Shown: positions 10,253 through 19,133 of the stretch, one piece after another | Layout of the letters: each line of letters begins with the position of its first letter | Position numbering within the stretch: position 1 is the stretch's first letter | Assembly: GCF_028023675.1 (NCBI RefSeq) | Contig: NZ_JAQIOZ010000010.1 | Location: 1 to 64,000, forward strand | Source: Primorskyibacter aestuariivivens | Lineage (GTDB): Bacteria > Pseudomonadota > Alphaproteobacteria > Rhodobacterales > Rhodobacteraceae | Direction of reading: 5' to 3' | DNA length: 64,000 nt | Made by a program: the position numbers and the translations under genes | The notes under the pieces: generated by a model | Seen by the model: only the letters and a program-made list of their open reading frames with translations | Told to the model about the DNA's origin: nothing | The model's database searches: none

Positions 10253-10682
10253 ACCACACAAGTTCCAGAGAAGTTAATGGGTCCAGATGATCGCGAACGT
10301 CTCTCCAGTCACCAGTAACTTACGTCACAGCTTTTTTGGGTGATGGTGGTATTGGTTAGGTTTATATATGGCGATTTCCGCATTGTTGGGTCACTGCCAA
10401 GACGCTTGAACCTAGATTCAGCTTTCCTGAAGTTTTGCTGACCTCCTTGCAGTCGCAAGACTTCAGAATTTTCGTGCAGCGCTCGATAAGACCATGTCCG
10501 CTTAGGATCGTAAACGCTCATTTCTTGCGAGGGAGTGAACTGGTGCTATGTCCGCTGACCTGGTCATTGCCCTGTTGAAAATTCTGCGCAGTTCACGAAC
10601 GGCTGGTTTGGAGAAGCTGCGTTGCAGCGCTCGTCGATTATGTGAACGGCAAGTCTGGGCCGGCAACGACAGGTGGCCCGCT
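10253..10682. other. Intergenic gap with dispersed-repeat fragment
   Basis: No supported gene. A minus-strand frame at 10309-10521 begins with a peptide like MSVYDPKRTW; I recall very similar short peptides predicted from repeated alphaproteobacterial intergenic DNA, so I treat it as a repeat-derived artefact. From about 10617 to 10670 the sequence resembles the intergenic repeat family seen at 41-47 kb (GCAGCG, then GAACGGCAAGTCTGGGCCGG). Confidence 0.4.
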
Positions 10683-11282
10683 TCAGTCCAGATCGACGCC
10701 GCCGAGGCGCGGCGCATGGACATGCGTTTGCACAAGCAATGCAGCGGCCGCGCCGGCCAAAGCGCCGAACAGATGAGCCTCCCACGAGACGCCAGGTTGA
10801 CCCGGAAGAACGCCCCAGAGAATGGAACCGTAGAGCAAACCGACCACCAGTGTCGCGCCCAGCGTGATCAGTGAGCGATCCACGAGGCCGCGCGCGACGA
10901 GGAAGCCAAACCAGCCGAAGACGAGCCCTGACGCGCCGATATGGATGGCCGAGCTTCCGAACAGCCAGACAAAACCGCCGCCGAGGCCGATCACCACGGC
11001 GTTCACCGGCAGCAAGGCTCGCGTGGTCGTTGCCACCAACAGCCCACCCATCACCAATAGCGGCGGCGTATTTGCCATAAGGTGCGCGAAACTTCCATGC
11101 AGGAGGGGCATGGCGATGACACCATCCAATCCGCTTACGTGCCGGGGGATCAGGCCGAAGGCCGGGTTCAAGCCGTAACCGATAGTCCAATTGAGGAGGT
11201 GAACCGCCCAGAGCAGTGCGACAAAGGAGACAAGCGCCGCGGTGCGCCGAAAGAAGGCGCGCATGTGATCCCGGTTCATCAT
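10683..11282 (-). CDS. Rhomboid-family intramembrane serine protease
   Basis: A 199-residue polytopic membrane protein with about six hydrophobic segments. Rhomboid landmarks are present in order: [15 protein letters not shown] (oxyanion-region His and Asn), [11 protein letters not shown] (catalytic Ser in GxSG) and [13 protein letters not shown] (catalytic His), so the Ser-His dyad is intact. It would cleave membrane proteins within or near the bilayer. The family usually starts close to [11 protein letters not shown] use the first ATG there, although no good ribosome site is visible. The gene has no clear operon partner, and its target is unknown. Confidence 0.85.
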   Translation of the reverse strand: MMNRDHMRAFFRRTAALVSFVALLWAVHLLNWTIGYGLNPAFGLIPRHVSGLDGVIAMPLLHGSFAHLMANTPPLLVMGGLLVATTTRALLPVNAVVIGLGGGFVWLFGSSAIHIGASGLVFGWFGFLVARGLVDRSLITLGATLVVGLLYGSILWGVLPGQPGVSWEAHLFGALAGAAAALLVQTHVHAPRLGGVDLD

Positions 11283-11412
11283 GTTGGCGACAGTAGACGT
11301 CCCCACAGCGCCTTCAACGGCTTTCGCGCGCTGCACAGGGTGCCACCTTTGGGAAAGGGGGTTTGAGGCGGCCAACCTCGGTACGGCTCAAGCCAAGAGA
11401 ATGGCTCGGATC

Positions 11413-11949
11413 TTACACGGTGTTCCCCGGACGAAAGGGCTGCGGTTCACGCTCGGGGCGCTTCAAGGCTTCGGCGTATTTACGGGCATTGTCATCGATC
11501 GTGCCGTGCCAAAGCTTCGAGACGAAGGCGCGAGCGTCTTGGACAGTCATGTCCTTCAGCGAAGAGGACAGCGCCATGAAAAGCTCATCCTCGCTGATCG
11601 CAGCGGCACGGTGCATGGCTTCCGCGTAAAATGACGGGTCGTTGAGAACCTGCTCGTTCAGCGGCATCCGCGCGAGGTTCTCTTCCGGGATCGCCATGAA
11701 GATCGTGTCCTGCAGGTCGGTCAGATAAGCCCTGTGCGATGTGGACACCGGTTTTCCCGCCGCCTTGGCCTCCAGATATGCCTGCCTTGTCCTGTCGAGC
11801 TTCGCCCTTGCATGGGTCATGATGACTTCACGCTTTCGGGCGGGTAGCGCGAATCCGGTGCAGCGCTCGATATGGGCGAGGAGATCTGCAACCTCTGCCT
11901 CAACATTAAAGCTCTCGAACCATGGAACCGTCCCTGATCTAGCCGCCAC
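11413..11949 (-). CDS. Hypothetical protein, helical
   Basis: I do not recognise this 178-residue protein. It is soluble, charged and probably mostly alpha-helical, with a segment rich in Lys/Arg/Ala (KREVIMTHARAKLDRTRQAYLEAKAAG). It begins with GTG; GAGGG lies about 7 bases upstream. It sits between the rhomboid gene and the plasmid-type gene block and has codon use like its neighbours. Function unknown. Confidence 0.6.
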   Translation of the reverse strand: MAARSGTVPWFESFNVEAEVADLLAHIERCTGFALPARKREVIMTHARAKLDRTRQAYLEAKAAGKPVSTSHRAYLTDLQDTIFMAIPEENLARMPLNEQVLNDPSFYAEAMHRAAAISEDELFMALSSSLKDMTVQDARAFVSKLWHGTIDDNARKYAEALKRPEREPQPFRPGNTV

Positions 11950-12044
11950 GCGCCCGCCCTCGATGTTACGATAATATATTTATGCATCACATTTACACCT
12001 GATCGCAAGCGGGTGGCGTCCTTCACGCCAACGGACACGGAAAG

Positions 12045-12072
12045 AGGGGAACCGTGATCCCACGGTTCCCCT
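12045..12072 (-). terminator. Strong terminator after the DUF736 gene
   Basis: Perfect 12-bp arms AGGGGAACCGTG/CACGGTTCCCCT with a 4-base loop, followed on the minus strand by CTTTCC. It is 33 bases after the DUF736 stop. Confidence 0.75.
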
Positions 12073-12105
12073 TTGGGTTCAGATCGTCTCCCCCTCGCGC
12101 GCCGA

Positions 12106-12834
12106 TTAGGCGACCAAGGAGAGCCCCGCGCCTGCATCCTGCGGCTGCTCACCGCTGTCGATGAACGGGATGATCGAGAAGGTCTGGCCGCCGCGCTGTT
12201 CTTCGTTCTGCACGGCGTTCACGCGCAGGTCGCCATCGGGCGTGTTGATCAGCAGCGACAGGTAGTCATTGCCCGTGCGACTGCTTTTGGCCATCCAGGC
12301 CGAGCCGATGCGGATCGGTGTGCCCCGGGGCGAGCTGACCTCGATGCGGTAATCGGGGTGGGTCTCCTCGGATTTGTAGCTGTTCTCGATCAGTATGAAC
12401 TCCAGATCGAACATCATGTTGGCGATGTAGCCGGTGAAGGCGTTGTCAGCGTCCATGGCGGTGAGCTCGCCCGAGATCGAGCCGGATTTCATCAGGCCGT
12501 TCGAGACCAGCGGGATGATCTCGAACGCGCCGCTTTGGGCCGCGCGCGCCTCTTTCGTCTGCACCGCGTTGACCCGGCACGGGCCGAGGCCGACATCGAT
12601 CTGCATCGAGATGTAGGGGTTGCCGCTGGTATTGCCGGTCTCGTTCCAGGCCGTGCCGATACGCACCTTGCGGCCTGATTTGTTGACTGCCGTCACGTCG
12701 TAATCCGGGCTGCGTTCAGACATCTTGGCCCGTGCCTCCAACTGGATGGCGATGTCAAAGCGCGTCGAGTGGATCATGCCGGTGTACTGAACGGCTGCGG
12801 TCTCGACATTGCGGGTGAGGGTTCCTGCGAACAT
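12106..12834 (-). CDS. Tandem DUF736-domain protein
   Basis: A 242-residue protein with two copies of the short DUF736 fold. Copy one covers about residues 1-120 (GTLTRN, SPDYDVTA, RIGTAWNETG, PYISMQID), copy two about 125-240 (GSISGEL, HPDYRIEV, RIGSAWMAKS, DYLSLLINTP, DLRVNAVQNE). Single-domain DUF736 proteins of about 100 residues are common on alphaproteobacterial plasmids and integrative elements; the duplication is unusual. Start chosen at 12834 because AAGGA lies 8 bases upstream. A conserved leader element lies about 93 bases upstream. Function is unknown; the context is plasmid maintenance or transfer. Confidence 0.8.
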   Translation of the reverse strand: MFAGTLTRNVETAAVQYTGMIHSTRFDIAIQLEARAKMSERSPDYDVTAVNKSGRKVRIGTAWNETGNTSGNPYISMQIDVGLGPCRVNAVQTKEARAAQSGAFEIIPLVSNGLMKSGSISGELTAMDADNAFTGYIANMMFDLEFILIENSYKSEETHPDYRIEVSSPRGTPIRIGSAWMAKSSRTGNDYLSLLINTPDGDLRVNAVQNEEQRGGQTFSIIPFIDSGEQPQDAGAGLSLVA

Positions 12835-12926
12835 GGGATGGTTCCTTTTGGATTGGCCGGTGCCTGACGTTCTTGCCAACGCATCGGGGATTGCTTTCTC
12901 GACCCCTCTTGGGATCACAAATCAGA

Positions 12927-12943
12927 AAGCTCGCTTTCCTTTC
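12927..12943 (-). promoter_or_regulatory. Variant of the plasmid leader element
   Basis: On the minus strand GAAAGGAAAGCGAGCTT, a shortened match to the GAAAAGNNAAAGCGGGCTT element found before other backbone genes, 93 bases before the DUF736 start. Confidence 0.35.
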
Positions 12944-12958
12944 AGCCCCGCCCACGGG

Positions 12959-13261
12959 TCAGAGCTGCCGTCCGAGTGGGAATGCCCCCGCGCCTCCGGG
13001 TGCTACGCCCCTCCCCTGCCCGTCTGGTCTTGATTGGTTGCCCGGATTTTCTGCGGCGTCCTTCGATTGCGCGACGAAGAACACCGTTTCTTTTCCGTTC
13101 AACCGGTGCCCGCTCCGGTCGGTCAGGCCGATGCAGCTACCGTTCGGCTGATAGGTGATGAGGTACTGACCGAGCCGGTCCTTGTGGACAACGTAGCCGG
13201 TATTGGCCCAATGCACGGTCTGGCCGGCATCGACGGCCGCCTTGATGTCTTCGAGTGTCAT
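12959..13261 (-). CDS. Plasmid-type hypothetical protein
   Basis: A 100-residue protein starting MTLEDIKAAVDAGQTVHW, with GAGGAGG 6-7 bases before the ATG at 13261. From memory, close relatives are common on rhodobacterial plasmids and integrative elements, but no function is established. It is compact and beta-rich in its first 70 residues (NTGYVVHKDRLGQYLITY, NGSCIGLT) with a Gly/Pro-rich tail that may be disordered. Neighbours are other plasmid genes of unknown role on the same strand. Confidence 0.7.
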   Translation of the reverse strand: MTLEDIKAAVDAGQTVHWANTGYVVHKDRLGQYLITYQPNGSCIGLTDRSGHRLNGKETVFFVAQSKDAAENPGNQSRPDGQGRGVAPGGAGAFPLGRQL

Positions 13262-13300
13262 GCGATCCTCCTCAAGAAGAATGGTGGGGAAACGACGCAA

Positions 13301-13326
13301 GAAGCCCGATCGTCCAACCGGGCTTC
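13301..13326 (-). terminator. Terminator between two plasmid genes
   Basis: Perfect 8-bp arms GAAGCCCG/CGGGCTTC with a 10-base loop, followed on the minus strand by TTGCG, 36 bases after the stop of the gene at 13362-13823. Confidence 0.65.
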
Positions 13327-13361
13327 CATGCAGTATTCGTTTGGCAAACGGCCAAGAGCTG

Positions 13362-13823
13362 TCAGGCGCTTTGCGTGGCTTGCGTCGCGCGCGACGCCAT
13401 CCAATCCTTCAGGCCAAGAACCGTTCTTCCGGCGGCGACCTCGGAGGCCCAGGCAACCCTTGGGTCGCCGCAGGGCTCATTGCCGACATGCCGGTCGATG
13501 TGGCCATTTGCCATCCATGGCTCAGGCTGGATCCGTCGAAGCCAGTCCGCCATGCTCGGAATGCGGCCCTGACAGTCTTCGCGGACATGCTGCTCGCCGA
13601 TCCAGCGCACGGGGATCTCTCGACCTGCGCTATTGGTCAGGGTCAGGCCGAAGACACGTTCGGCCTCGAACAGGCCTTGAGCGTGGTGGCGCATGGCTCG
13701 GTGCGTGAAGAGCGCGAGATGCTCTTTCGAGGCGTCAAACCAATCGTGCACAGCCTGATAGTCAGACGGCACCCCGCCGAATTTCCGGGCAGAGCTTTCA
13801 GCATGATGAAGCGGATGGGCCAT
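13362..13823 (-). CDS. DUF6915-like protein
   Basis: A 153-residue protein beginning MAHPLHHAESSARKFGG, a pattern I associate with DUF6915. A His-rich central helix (THRAMRHHAQGLFEAERVFG) and the conserved WIGEQHVREDCQGRIP segment could form a metal or nucleic-acid site, but nothing is proven. The start at 13823 is placed 1 base after the upstream stop (13825), so the two genes are translationally coupled. The C-terminal half is more variable and basic. Function unknown; recurrent on plasmids of this group. Confidence 0.7.
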   Translation of the reverse strand: MAHPLHHAESSARKFGGVPSDYQAVHDWFDASKEHLALFTHRAMRHHAQGLFEAERVFGLTLTNSAGREIPVRWIGEQHVREDCQGRIPSMADWLRRIQPEPWMANGHIDRHVGNEPCGDPRVAWASEVAAGRTVLGLKDWMASRATQATQSA

Positions 13824-13824
13824 C

Positions 13825-14211
13825 TCACAGCCCCTCGTCATAGCTGTGCGAGCATTCGACATAGCGGTCGGCATGATCGAGGGTGATGCTGTCTAGTGCT
13901 ATGTCCCAGGTCAGCGTGCCGTAGCCGCCCTCGTTGTTTTCAAACCCCGGGTGATGATGATAGGCGAGCGACCAGGCGAAATCGCCAACCTCTGTGGCAA
14001 GCGCCTCCGGCAGTTGGACCTCTGCAGGCTGCACCGTCACATCCTCGACATTGCCGGAGTCGCCATAGCCTTCGTATTCGGCAGTGACCCCGCTGATGCC
14101 AAGCGCACGTAGTTGCGCGAGCAGCTCCGCTCGGGTCGCCTTCAAGGTGGTTTCGCGCTCCGCGCGCAACTGAGCCGCCATCGCGGCATAGTCGATCTGG
14201 GGATTGGTCAT
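13825..14211 (-). CDS. DUF6878-like protein
   Basis: A 128-residue acidic protein. An N-terminal helix (TNPQIDYAAMAAQLRAERETTLKATRAELLAQLRALG) leads into a compact domain with EYEGYGDSGNVEDV and FAWSLAYHHHPGFENNEGGYGTLTWD, a pattern I recall as DUF6878. Directly coupled to the DUF6915-like gene downstream. It lies 123 bases after the stop of the strawberry-notch gene, with a leader element in that gap. Function unknown. Confidence 0.7.
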   Translation of the reverse strand: MTNPQIDYAAMAAQLRAERETTLKATRAELLAQLRALGISGVTAEYEGYGDSGNVEDVTVQPAEVQLPEALATEVGDFAWSLAYHHHPGFENNEGGYGTLTWDIALDSITLDHADRYVECSHSYDEGL

Positions 14212-14316
14212 GGGTCTGTCCTCTCGTCTGAATTTGGGGGGGGCCGGGCGTGGCATTGGTCAGCGCGCGCCCGGTAAGCGCAGACCGGCAAACCCCGATC
14301 CGCGACGCCCGACCGG

Positions 14317-14335
14317 AAGCCCGCTTTGACTTTTC
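14317..14335 (-). promoter_or_regulatory. Plasmid leader element, copy 4
   Basis: On the minus strand GAAAAGTCAAAGCGGGCTT, starting inside the stop codon region of the strawberry-notch gene and 106 bases before the DUF6878-like start. Same element as at 18639, 53251 and 53751. Confidence 0.5.
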
Positions 14336-17300
14336 AGGCGGCTTGTTCTGCTGCTATGGCGGCTCGCTGCCCCACGATCCGGGCCAGAATGCTTCCCGCG
14401 TCGATCCCGTCCCCGTGCGGCAGGAACACCCGCAGCTGGAAGGCGATGATCTCGGTGAAACACCCCATGGCCTTGAGACGTTCAATCATGCCCCGATCCG
14501 CACCGCCCAGCTCGAGACGCATCTCGCCTGCGACCCGGCGACGGGTCAGGGTGAGACCCCGGCCCAGATCGACAGGTGCGGTGGTGCCGAGGGCGGCGGT
14601 CAACATCTCCTGTGGCGTTTGCGGATTGGAGACGAGGAAGCGGGCGCGCAGCGCGGCCGCACCTTCCTCGCTCAGCGTGCGCCCGATCATGGCGGCCGCC
14701 CCGTCCGGCGTGACCCGGTAGATGCGCTCATTGGTGGTCGGAATATCCTTCCAGATCGGCAGCAGAAGCCCGGTCAGCAGGTAGAGCTTGGTCGTGGTGG
14801 TTTTTGGAAGGGACGCAGCCTCGGCATCCCAAAGCCGCGCAAACTCGAGCCTGTCGATCTCTTCCCAAGCCGAGGACTCAAACCGTGCCTCTTCGAGATA
14901 GCTCGACCCGTTTGGCCGCGCCGCCTTGCGCATCAGCGTGACGATGTCCTCGTCATACATCTGCATGGGCCGCGCCGAGATGAGTGCCGCGCGGCCGGAG
15001 GCGCGATTGACCATCGGCAGCTTGTCGAAATTGCGCGAGAGGGCATCATCTGCCGAAAGCACATGGACCGGGTCGGTGACTTCAAGTCCAATGATCCGCG
15101 TCACGGCGCCGGATTTCGGGCAGGTCCAGAGATCTTCCGTGGAGACCTGTTCTATCTTGTCGCCGCGTAGGGTTTCCACGCCGAGATCGAGCGTGCCCGC
15201 CGCGCGCGCCCGTTCCGTCTGATCGGCAATCCGGCGCATGAACTCGGCAAAGAGTGCGTTCTGCATGTGGATGGGAAGGGCAAGCACCCGGTTGAGAAAC
15301 CGCTGGATCGGGGGAAGCTCCTCAAGGAGCACCCCGTCCTTGTCGATCAGCCGCAGGGCTGTCCAGTCGGTGAAGCTCTCGTAGATCATCGCCTCAGCGC
15401 GCCCGGCGGCAAGATCGGCGAAATACCCACGTAGTGCGGCCCGCGCGATCGGGCTTTCGAGATTGTCCTCTTCCCGGAACATGCCCTGCGAGCCGGTTTC
15501 GCGCTGGCCCTTGGTCAAGGCCCCCAGCTGATCGAGGCGCTTGGCTATAGTCGAGGTGAAACGTTTCTCGCCATGCACATCCGAGGTGCAGACCCGGAAG
15601 AAGGGCGCGCTGACCTGAGCCGAGCGATGCGTGCGCCCGAGCCCCTGGATGGCCGCATCCGCGCGCCAGCCGGGCTCCAGAAGATAGTGCCGCCGTCGCT
15701 TCTGGTTCTTCGCCGTTTGCGCCGCGTGATAGGACCGGCCCGTCCCGCCCGCATCGGAAAAGATAAGGATATCCTTCTCGCCGTCCATGAAGGCTTGGGT
15801 TTCGGAGGAATTGCTGCTGGCGGCGCGCTTCTCGATGAAGAGATGACCATCCTCGGCCTTCAAAGGGCGGATGGACCGACCCGTGACCTCTGCGACGGCC
15901 TCGTCGCCAAATGCCCAGAGGATCTGGTCGAGCGCCGAGGGGATCGGCGCCAGTGTCATCAACTCCATCATGGCCGCATCGCGCAGGGCCAGCGCCTCGC
16001 GCGAAACGACCAGCGCGCCGGTCTCATCCCGCAAGGGTTCCGCCACCATGTTGCCGTCGATCTCGACCAGCTTTTGCGCATGGATCGGGAAGGCCTGTTC
16101 GAGATAGCCCAACACGTAGTCGCGGGGCGTCAGCGCGCCCTCGACCAGCTCGTCCTCCGGGTCCATCGTCTCAAGCCGACGTTTCAGCAGGCTTTCGCCT
16201 GTAGAGACCACCTGAATGACGCAAGCCTTGCCCGCCGCCAGATCGTCCGCGATGGCGCGGATGATGGTCGGGGCCTTCATGCCCATCAGCAGATGATTGA
16301 AGAAGCGCTGTTTCGTGCTCTCGAAGCGGGACTTGGCCGAGGCGCGAGCAGCCGAGGCATTGGTCTCGCCCGAGGCATCGTTGACACCGGTCGCCGTCAG
16401 CGCCGCCTCGAGATTATGGTGGATGGTGCGAAACGCACCCGCATAGGCGTCGTAGATCTCGATCTGGGCAGGGGTGAGCGCGTGTTCGAGAACGTCATAC
16501 TCCACGCCATCAAAACTGAGTGCGCGGGCCGTATAGAGCCCGAGCGTCTTGAGATCGCGGGCGACCACCTCCATGGCAGCCACGCCGCCGGCTTCCATCG
16601 CCGAGACGAAACTCTCGCGGCTCGGGAAGGGGTATTCGGGGCCCTGCCCCCAGAGCCCCAGCCGCGCGGCATAGGCCAGGTTGTGCACGCTCGTGGCGCC
16701 CGTGGCCGAGATGTAGAAGACGCGAGCGCGGGGTGCTGCTAGTTGCAGCCGCAGGCCAGCAAGGCCCTGCTGGGAGGGTTTGACCCCCCTGCCCTGCTCG
16801 GACCCTGCCGCGTTCTGCATGGCATGGGCCTCATCGAAGGCAAGAACGCCGTCAAAGTCTTCACCCATCCAGGCGAGGATCTGGCTCAGTCGCGTGGTGC
16901 CGCATTTGCCCGCGGACCGCAGCGTGGCGTAGGTGACAAAGAGGATACCGTCGCCCATCGGGATCGGCTGGTCCGGTTTCCATTTGGAGAGCGGCTGGAT
17001 GTCGGCAGGCGAGCCGCCGAGATCGGTCCAGTCGCGGATGGCATCCTCAATGAGCGTGGCGGATTTGGAGACCCAGATCGCCTTCCTGCGCCCGGAAAGC
17101 CAGTTCACGAGAATGAGCCCCGCGCATTCGCGGCCCTTGCCGCAACCGGTGCCGTCGCCGAGGAAATAGCCAAGGCGATAGGCACGTGCATCCGGGTCAT
17201 TATCGGCGCGCGTCAGCTTGGTCTGGTCGTCATCGATGGTAAACCGACCGGGCAGATCACGCCCATGGGCATCATGCGCCATGATGATGGTTTCCAGCTG

Positions 17301-18596
17301 CGCCTCGGAGAGATCTCCCTCCTCGACCAACCGTGCGGGCAGGCGCAGGTCATCACGGCCCGTATTTGAGGGCATCGGCGGGGCAACCGAGGCCATGGCG
17401 ATGCTTTCAACGAGCGGCGTGGGATGTTCCTGCGCACCCGCGATCTCGATCCGCTGTGGGCGGTAGCGCGCATAGATATCCGAGATGGGCGTGTTGTCGC
17501 GCGGAGTCTCAAGGCTCTTGAAAGTGAGCGGGCGGACGGCATTGGCCCGGGGTTTGGAGGCGGCATCAGGCGCAGCGCGGCGGTTGCGCGGGGCAGATGA
17601 TGGAACGGTCGGCTGAGCATGAGGGATCGCCGCAGCCTGTTGTACGTGGCGCATCTCGGGCCGGGTTGCGGCCACGGCGTCTACATATGCCAAGGCTTCA
17701 TCCAGATCCCGCACAGGAACGCGGATCATTTCGCCGTCCTCCTGCACCTTGTCGAAGACCATCAGCTGGGTTTCGACAGAGGTGCCGAGCTTGCGGTAGA
17801 CCTGCCCCGGCATCGTCAACGCCAAGCGCGGCGTCAGGAGACCGCAGGCGCGTGACCAATGCGCGGCATCGCGTTCGGGCGTGAATCCCGGCGGCATGAT
17901 CGCCACCAGCCGCCCACCGGGCGCGAGACGCTTGGCAGCCGCGACGAGATGTTTGGCGGCGATGTGTTTGTCTCGGGAGCGATCGACCGATGAGGCGAAG
18001 GGCGGGTTCATCACCACGACGTCGGGTAGAACCGGCGACTGCAGCAGATCGTCGATATGCTCGCCGTCATGGCCCGTCACCTCGCCGCCGAAAACCGCGC
18101 GCAGGAGGCGCTGGCGAAAGGGGTCGATCTCGTTGAGCAAAAGCGTGGCACCGGCCCGGGCGGCAAAAGCGGCCAGTGCACCGGTGCCAGCCGAGGGCTC
18201 CAGCGCAGTCTCGCCCTTGCGAATGGCTGCCGCCCGCACGACCATTGCCGCGAAAGGCAACGGCGTGGAAAACTGCTGCAGCCGGATCTGCTGCTCGGAC
18301 CGGCGCGTTTCCGTCAGCAGCCGTGAGGCAAGCAGCTTTGCAGCGGCGATGTCACCTGCTGCACCGTCCCCACGCAGCAGCACCTGGATGGCCGCGGCTT
18401 GCATCAGGTCATAGGCCATGCGCCAGTCCCAGGCACCGCCGGCATCGCTGCCATGAAACGTCTTGCGCATGATGCGCGCAAGCGCCGAGCTGCGCAGGGG
18501 TTGGTGGTCGATCTCCGCGCCGATAAGCGCTAGCGCAGAGGCGAGATCGGCTTCGGAGATTGCGAGAGCCGGGTTTGCCAGTTTGGGCTTGGACAT
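14334..18596 (-). CDS. Strawberry-notch-type helicase with N-terminal DNA methyltransferase-like domain
   Basis: A very large cytosolic protein of 1420 residues. Residues about 100-260 form a Rossmann methyltransferase-like domain with ALEPSAGTGALAAFA (SAM motif I) and VVVMNPPFASS (NPPF catalytic motif IV, as in N6-adenine methyltransferases). After a linker, an SF2-type helicase follows: GDGTGCGKGR (Walker A) near 475, AFDEAHAMQN (Walker B, DEAH) near 585, ISATGATSVHNL (motif III), and a second RecA-like part with SDAGGTGRSYHA and GLGRTHRSAQ near 975 (arginine-finger region). This is the bacterial strawberry-notch family carried by alphaproteobacterial plasmids. AAAGGA precedes the ATG. Possible roles are plasmid DNA modification, anti-restriction or conjugative entry; none is established. 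Confidence 0.9.
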   Translation of the reverse strand: MSKPKLANPALAISEADLASALALIGAEIDHQPLRSSALARIMRKTFHGSDAGGAWDWRMAYDLMQAAAIQVLLRGDGAAGDIAAAKLLASRLLTETRRSEQQIRLQQFSTPLPFAAMVVRAAAIRKGETALEPSAGTGALAAFAARAGATLLLNEIDPFRQRLLRAVFGGEVTGHDGEHIDDLLQSPVLPDVVVMNPPFASSVDRSRDKHIAAKHLVAAAKRLAPGGRLVAIMPPGFTPERDAAHWSRACGLLTPRLALTMPGQVYRKLGTSVETQLMVFDKVQEDGEMIRVPVRDLDEALAYVDAVAATRPEMRHVQQAAAIPHAQPTVPSSAPRNRRAAPDAASKPRANAVRPLTFKSLETPRDNTPISDIYARYRPQRIEIAGAQEHPTPLVESIAMASVAPPMPSNTGRDDLRLPARLVEEGDLSEAQLETIIMAHDAHGRDLPGRFTIDDDQTKLTRADNDPDARAYRLGYFLGDGTGCGKGRECAGLILVNWLSGRRKAIWVSKSATLIEDAIRDWTDLGGSPADIQPLSKWKPDQPIPMGDGILFVTYATLRSAGKCGTTRLSQILAWMGEDFDGVLAFDEAHAMQNAAGSEQGRGVKPSQQGLAGLRLQLAAPRARVFYISATGATSVHNLAYAARLGLWGQGPEYPFPSRESFVSAMEAGGVAAMEVVARDLKTLGLYTARALSFDGVEYDVLEHALTPAQIEIYDAYAGAFRTIHHNLEAALTATGVNDASGETNASAARASAKSRFESTKQRFFNHLLMGMKAPTIIRAIADDLAAGKACVIQVVSTGESLLKRRLETMDPEDELVEGALTPRDYVLGYLEQAFPIHAQKLVEIDGNMVAEPLRDETGALVVSREALALRDAAMMELMTLAPIPSALDQILWAFGDEAVAEVTGRSIRPLKAEDGHLFIEKRAASSNSSETQAFMDGEKDILIFSDAGGTGRSYHAAQTAKNQKRRRHYLLEPGWRADAAIQGLGRTHRSAQVSAPFFRVCTSDVHGEKRFTSTIAKRLDQLGALTKGQRETGSQGMFREEDNLESPIARAALRGYFADLAAGRAEAMIYESFTDWTALRLIDKDGVLLEELPPIQRFLNRVLALPIHMQNALFAEFMRRIADQTERARAAGTLDLGVETLRGDKIEQVSTEDLWTCPKSGAVTRIIGLEVTDPVHVLSADDALSRNFDKLPMVNRASGRAALISARPMQMYDEDIVTLMRKAARPNGSSYLEEARFESSAWEEIDRLEFARLWDAEAASLPKTTTTKLYLLTGLLLPIWKDIPTTNERIYRVTPDGAAAMIGRTLSEEGAAALRARFLVSNPQTPQEMLTAALGTTAPVDLGRGLTLTRRRVAGEMRLELGGADRGMIERLKAMGCFTEIIAFQLRVFLPHGDGIDAGSILARIVGQRAAIAAEQAA

Positions 18597-18638
18597 GGGG
18601 TTTTCCTTTGGATCAGGGTCTGAGTTCCAAAGGACAAA

Positions 18639-18657
18639 AAGCCCGCTTTCGCTTTTC
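18639..18657 (-). promoter_or_regulatory. Plasmid leader element, copy 1
   Basis: On the minus strand GAAAAGCGAAAGCGGGCTT followed by TTTGTCC, 43 bases before the strawberry-notch ATG. It can fold as AAAAGC/GCTTTT with a T-rich tail, so it may act as a small attenuator or terminator. Confidence 0.5.
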
Positions 18658-18731
18658 GGGGTGGGGCACGGAAAACACGGATAAGGACAGGTCAGCGAGA
18701 GCGGTCTAGATCCTGCAGACCACCATAGTGG

Positions 18732-19133
18732 TCAGACCAGATCGGCCTGGGAGGCAAGGTCCCGTAGCCAATCGGCAAATGCATCTTCACTCACCTGGCC
18801 GGATGCAAGCTCTTCCATCATCCGGACGCCCATACCTGGGTCCGGCCTGAGAGGCACGCCGTTCAATCGCAAGAATGTAAAGGCTGCCACGAAAGCGGTG
18901 CGTTTGTTGCCATCGACAAAGGCATGCGCCTTGGCAATGCCATAGGCATAGGCGGTAGCGATCGCGAACACGTCCGCGTCCGCGTCCTCGTAGGCCGCGC
19001 GGTTCATCGCCCGGGTGCATCCCATTTCCAGAAGGGCCGAATCACGAGTCCCCGGCGCACCGCCGTGGCGCGCGATCTGGCGATCATGGACAACGTACAA
19101 AGCGGCCAGTGGGACCCAGACCCAATCGCTCAT
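18732..19133 (-). CDS. doc: Doc-family toxin (death on curing, Fic fold)
   Basis: A 133-residue Fic/Doc-fold toxin with the signature HAFVDGNKRTA near residue 70, matching the Doc pattern HxFxDGNKR rather than the Fic AMPylation motif HPFxxGNGR. Doc phosphorylates elongation factor Tu and stops translation. The gene overlaps the antitoxin stop by 4 bases (ATGA), a normal coupling for toxin-antitoxin pairs. It lies at the boundary between plasmid backbone genes and the metabolic block, where it could stabilise the replicon after segregation. Confidence 0.88.
   Translation of the reverse strand: MSDWVWVPLAALYVVHDRQIARHGGAPGTRDSALLEMGCTRAMNRAAYEDADADVFAIATAYAYGIAKAHAFVDGNKRTAFVAAFTFLRLNGVPLRPDPGMGVRMMEELASGQVSEDAFADWLRDLASQADLV

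Noticed and set aside
10309-10521. Short minus-strand frame starting MSVYDPKRTW
   Set aside because: Resembles peptides predicted from repeated intergenic DNA in alphaproteobacteria; no ribosome site or operon context.
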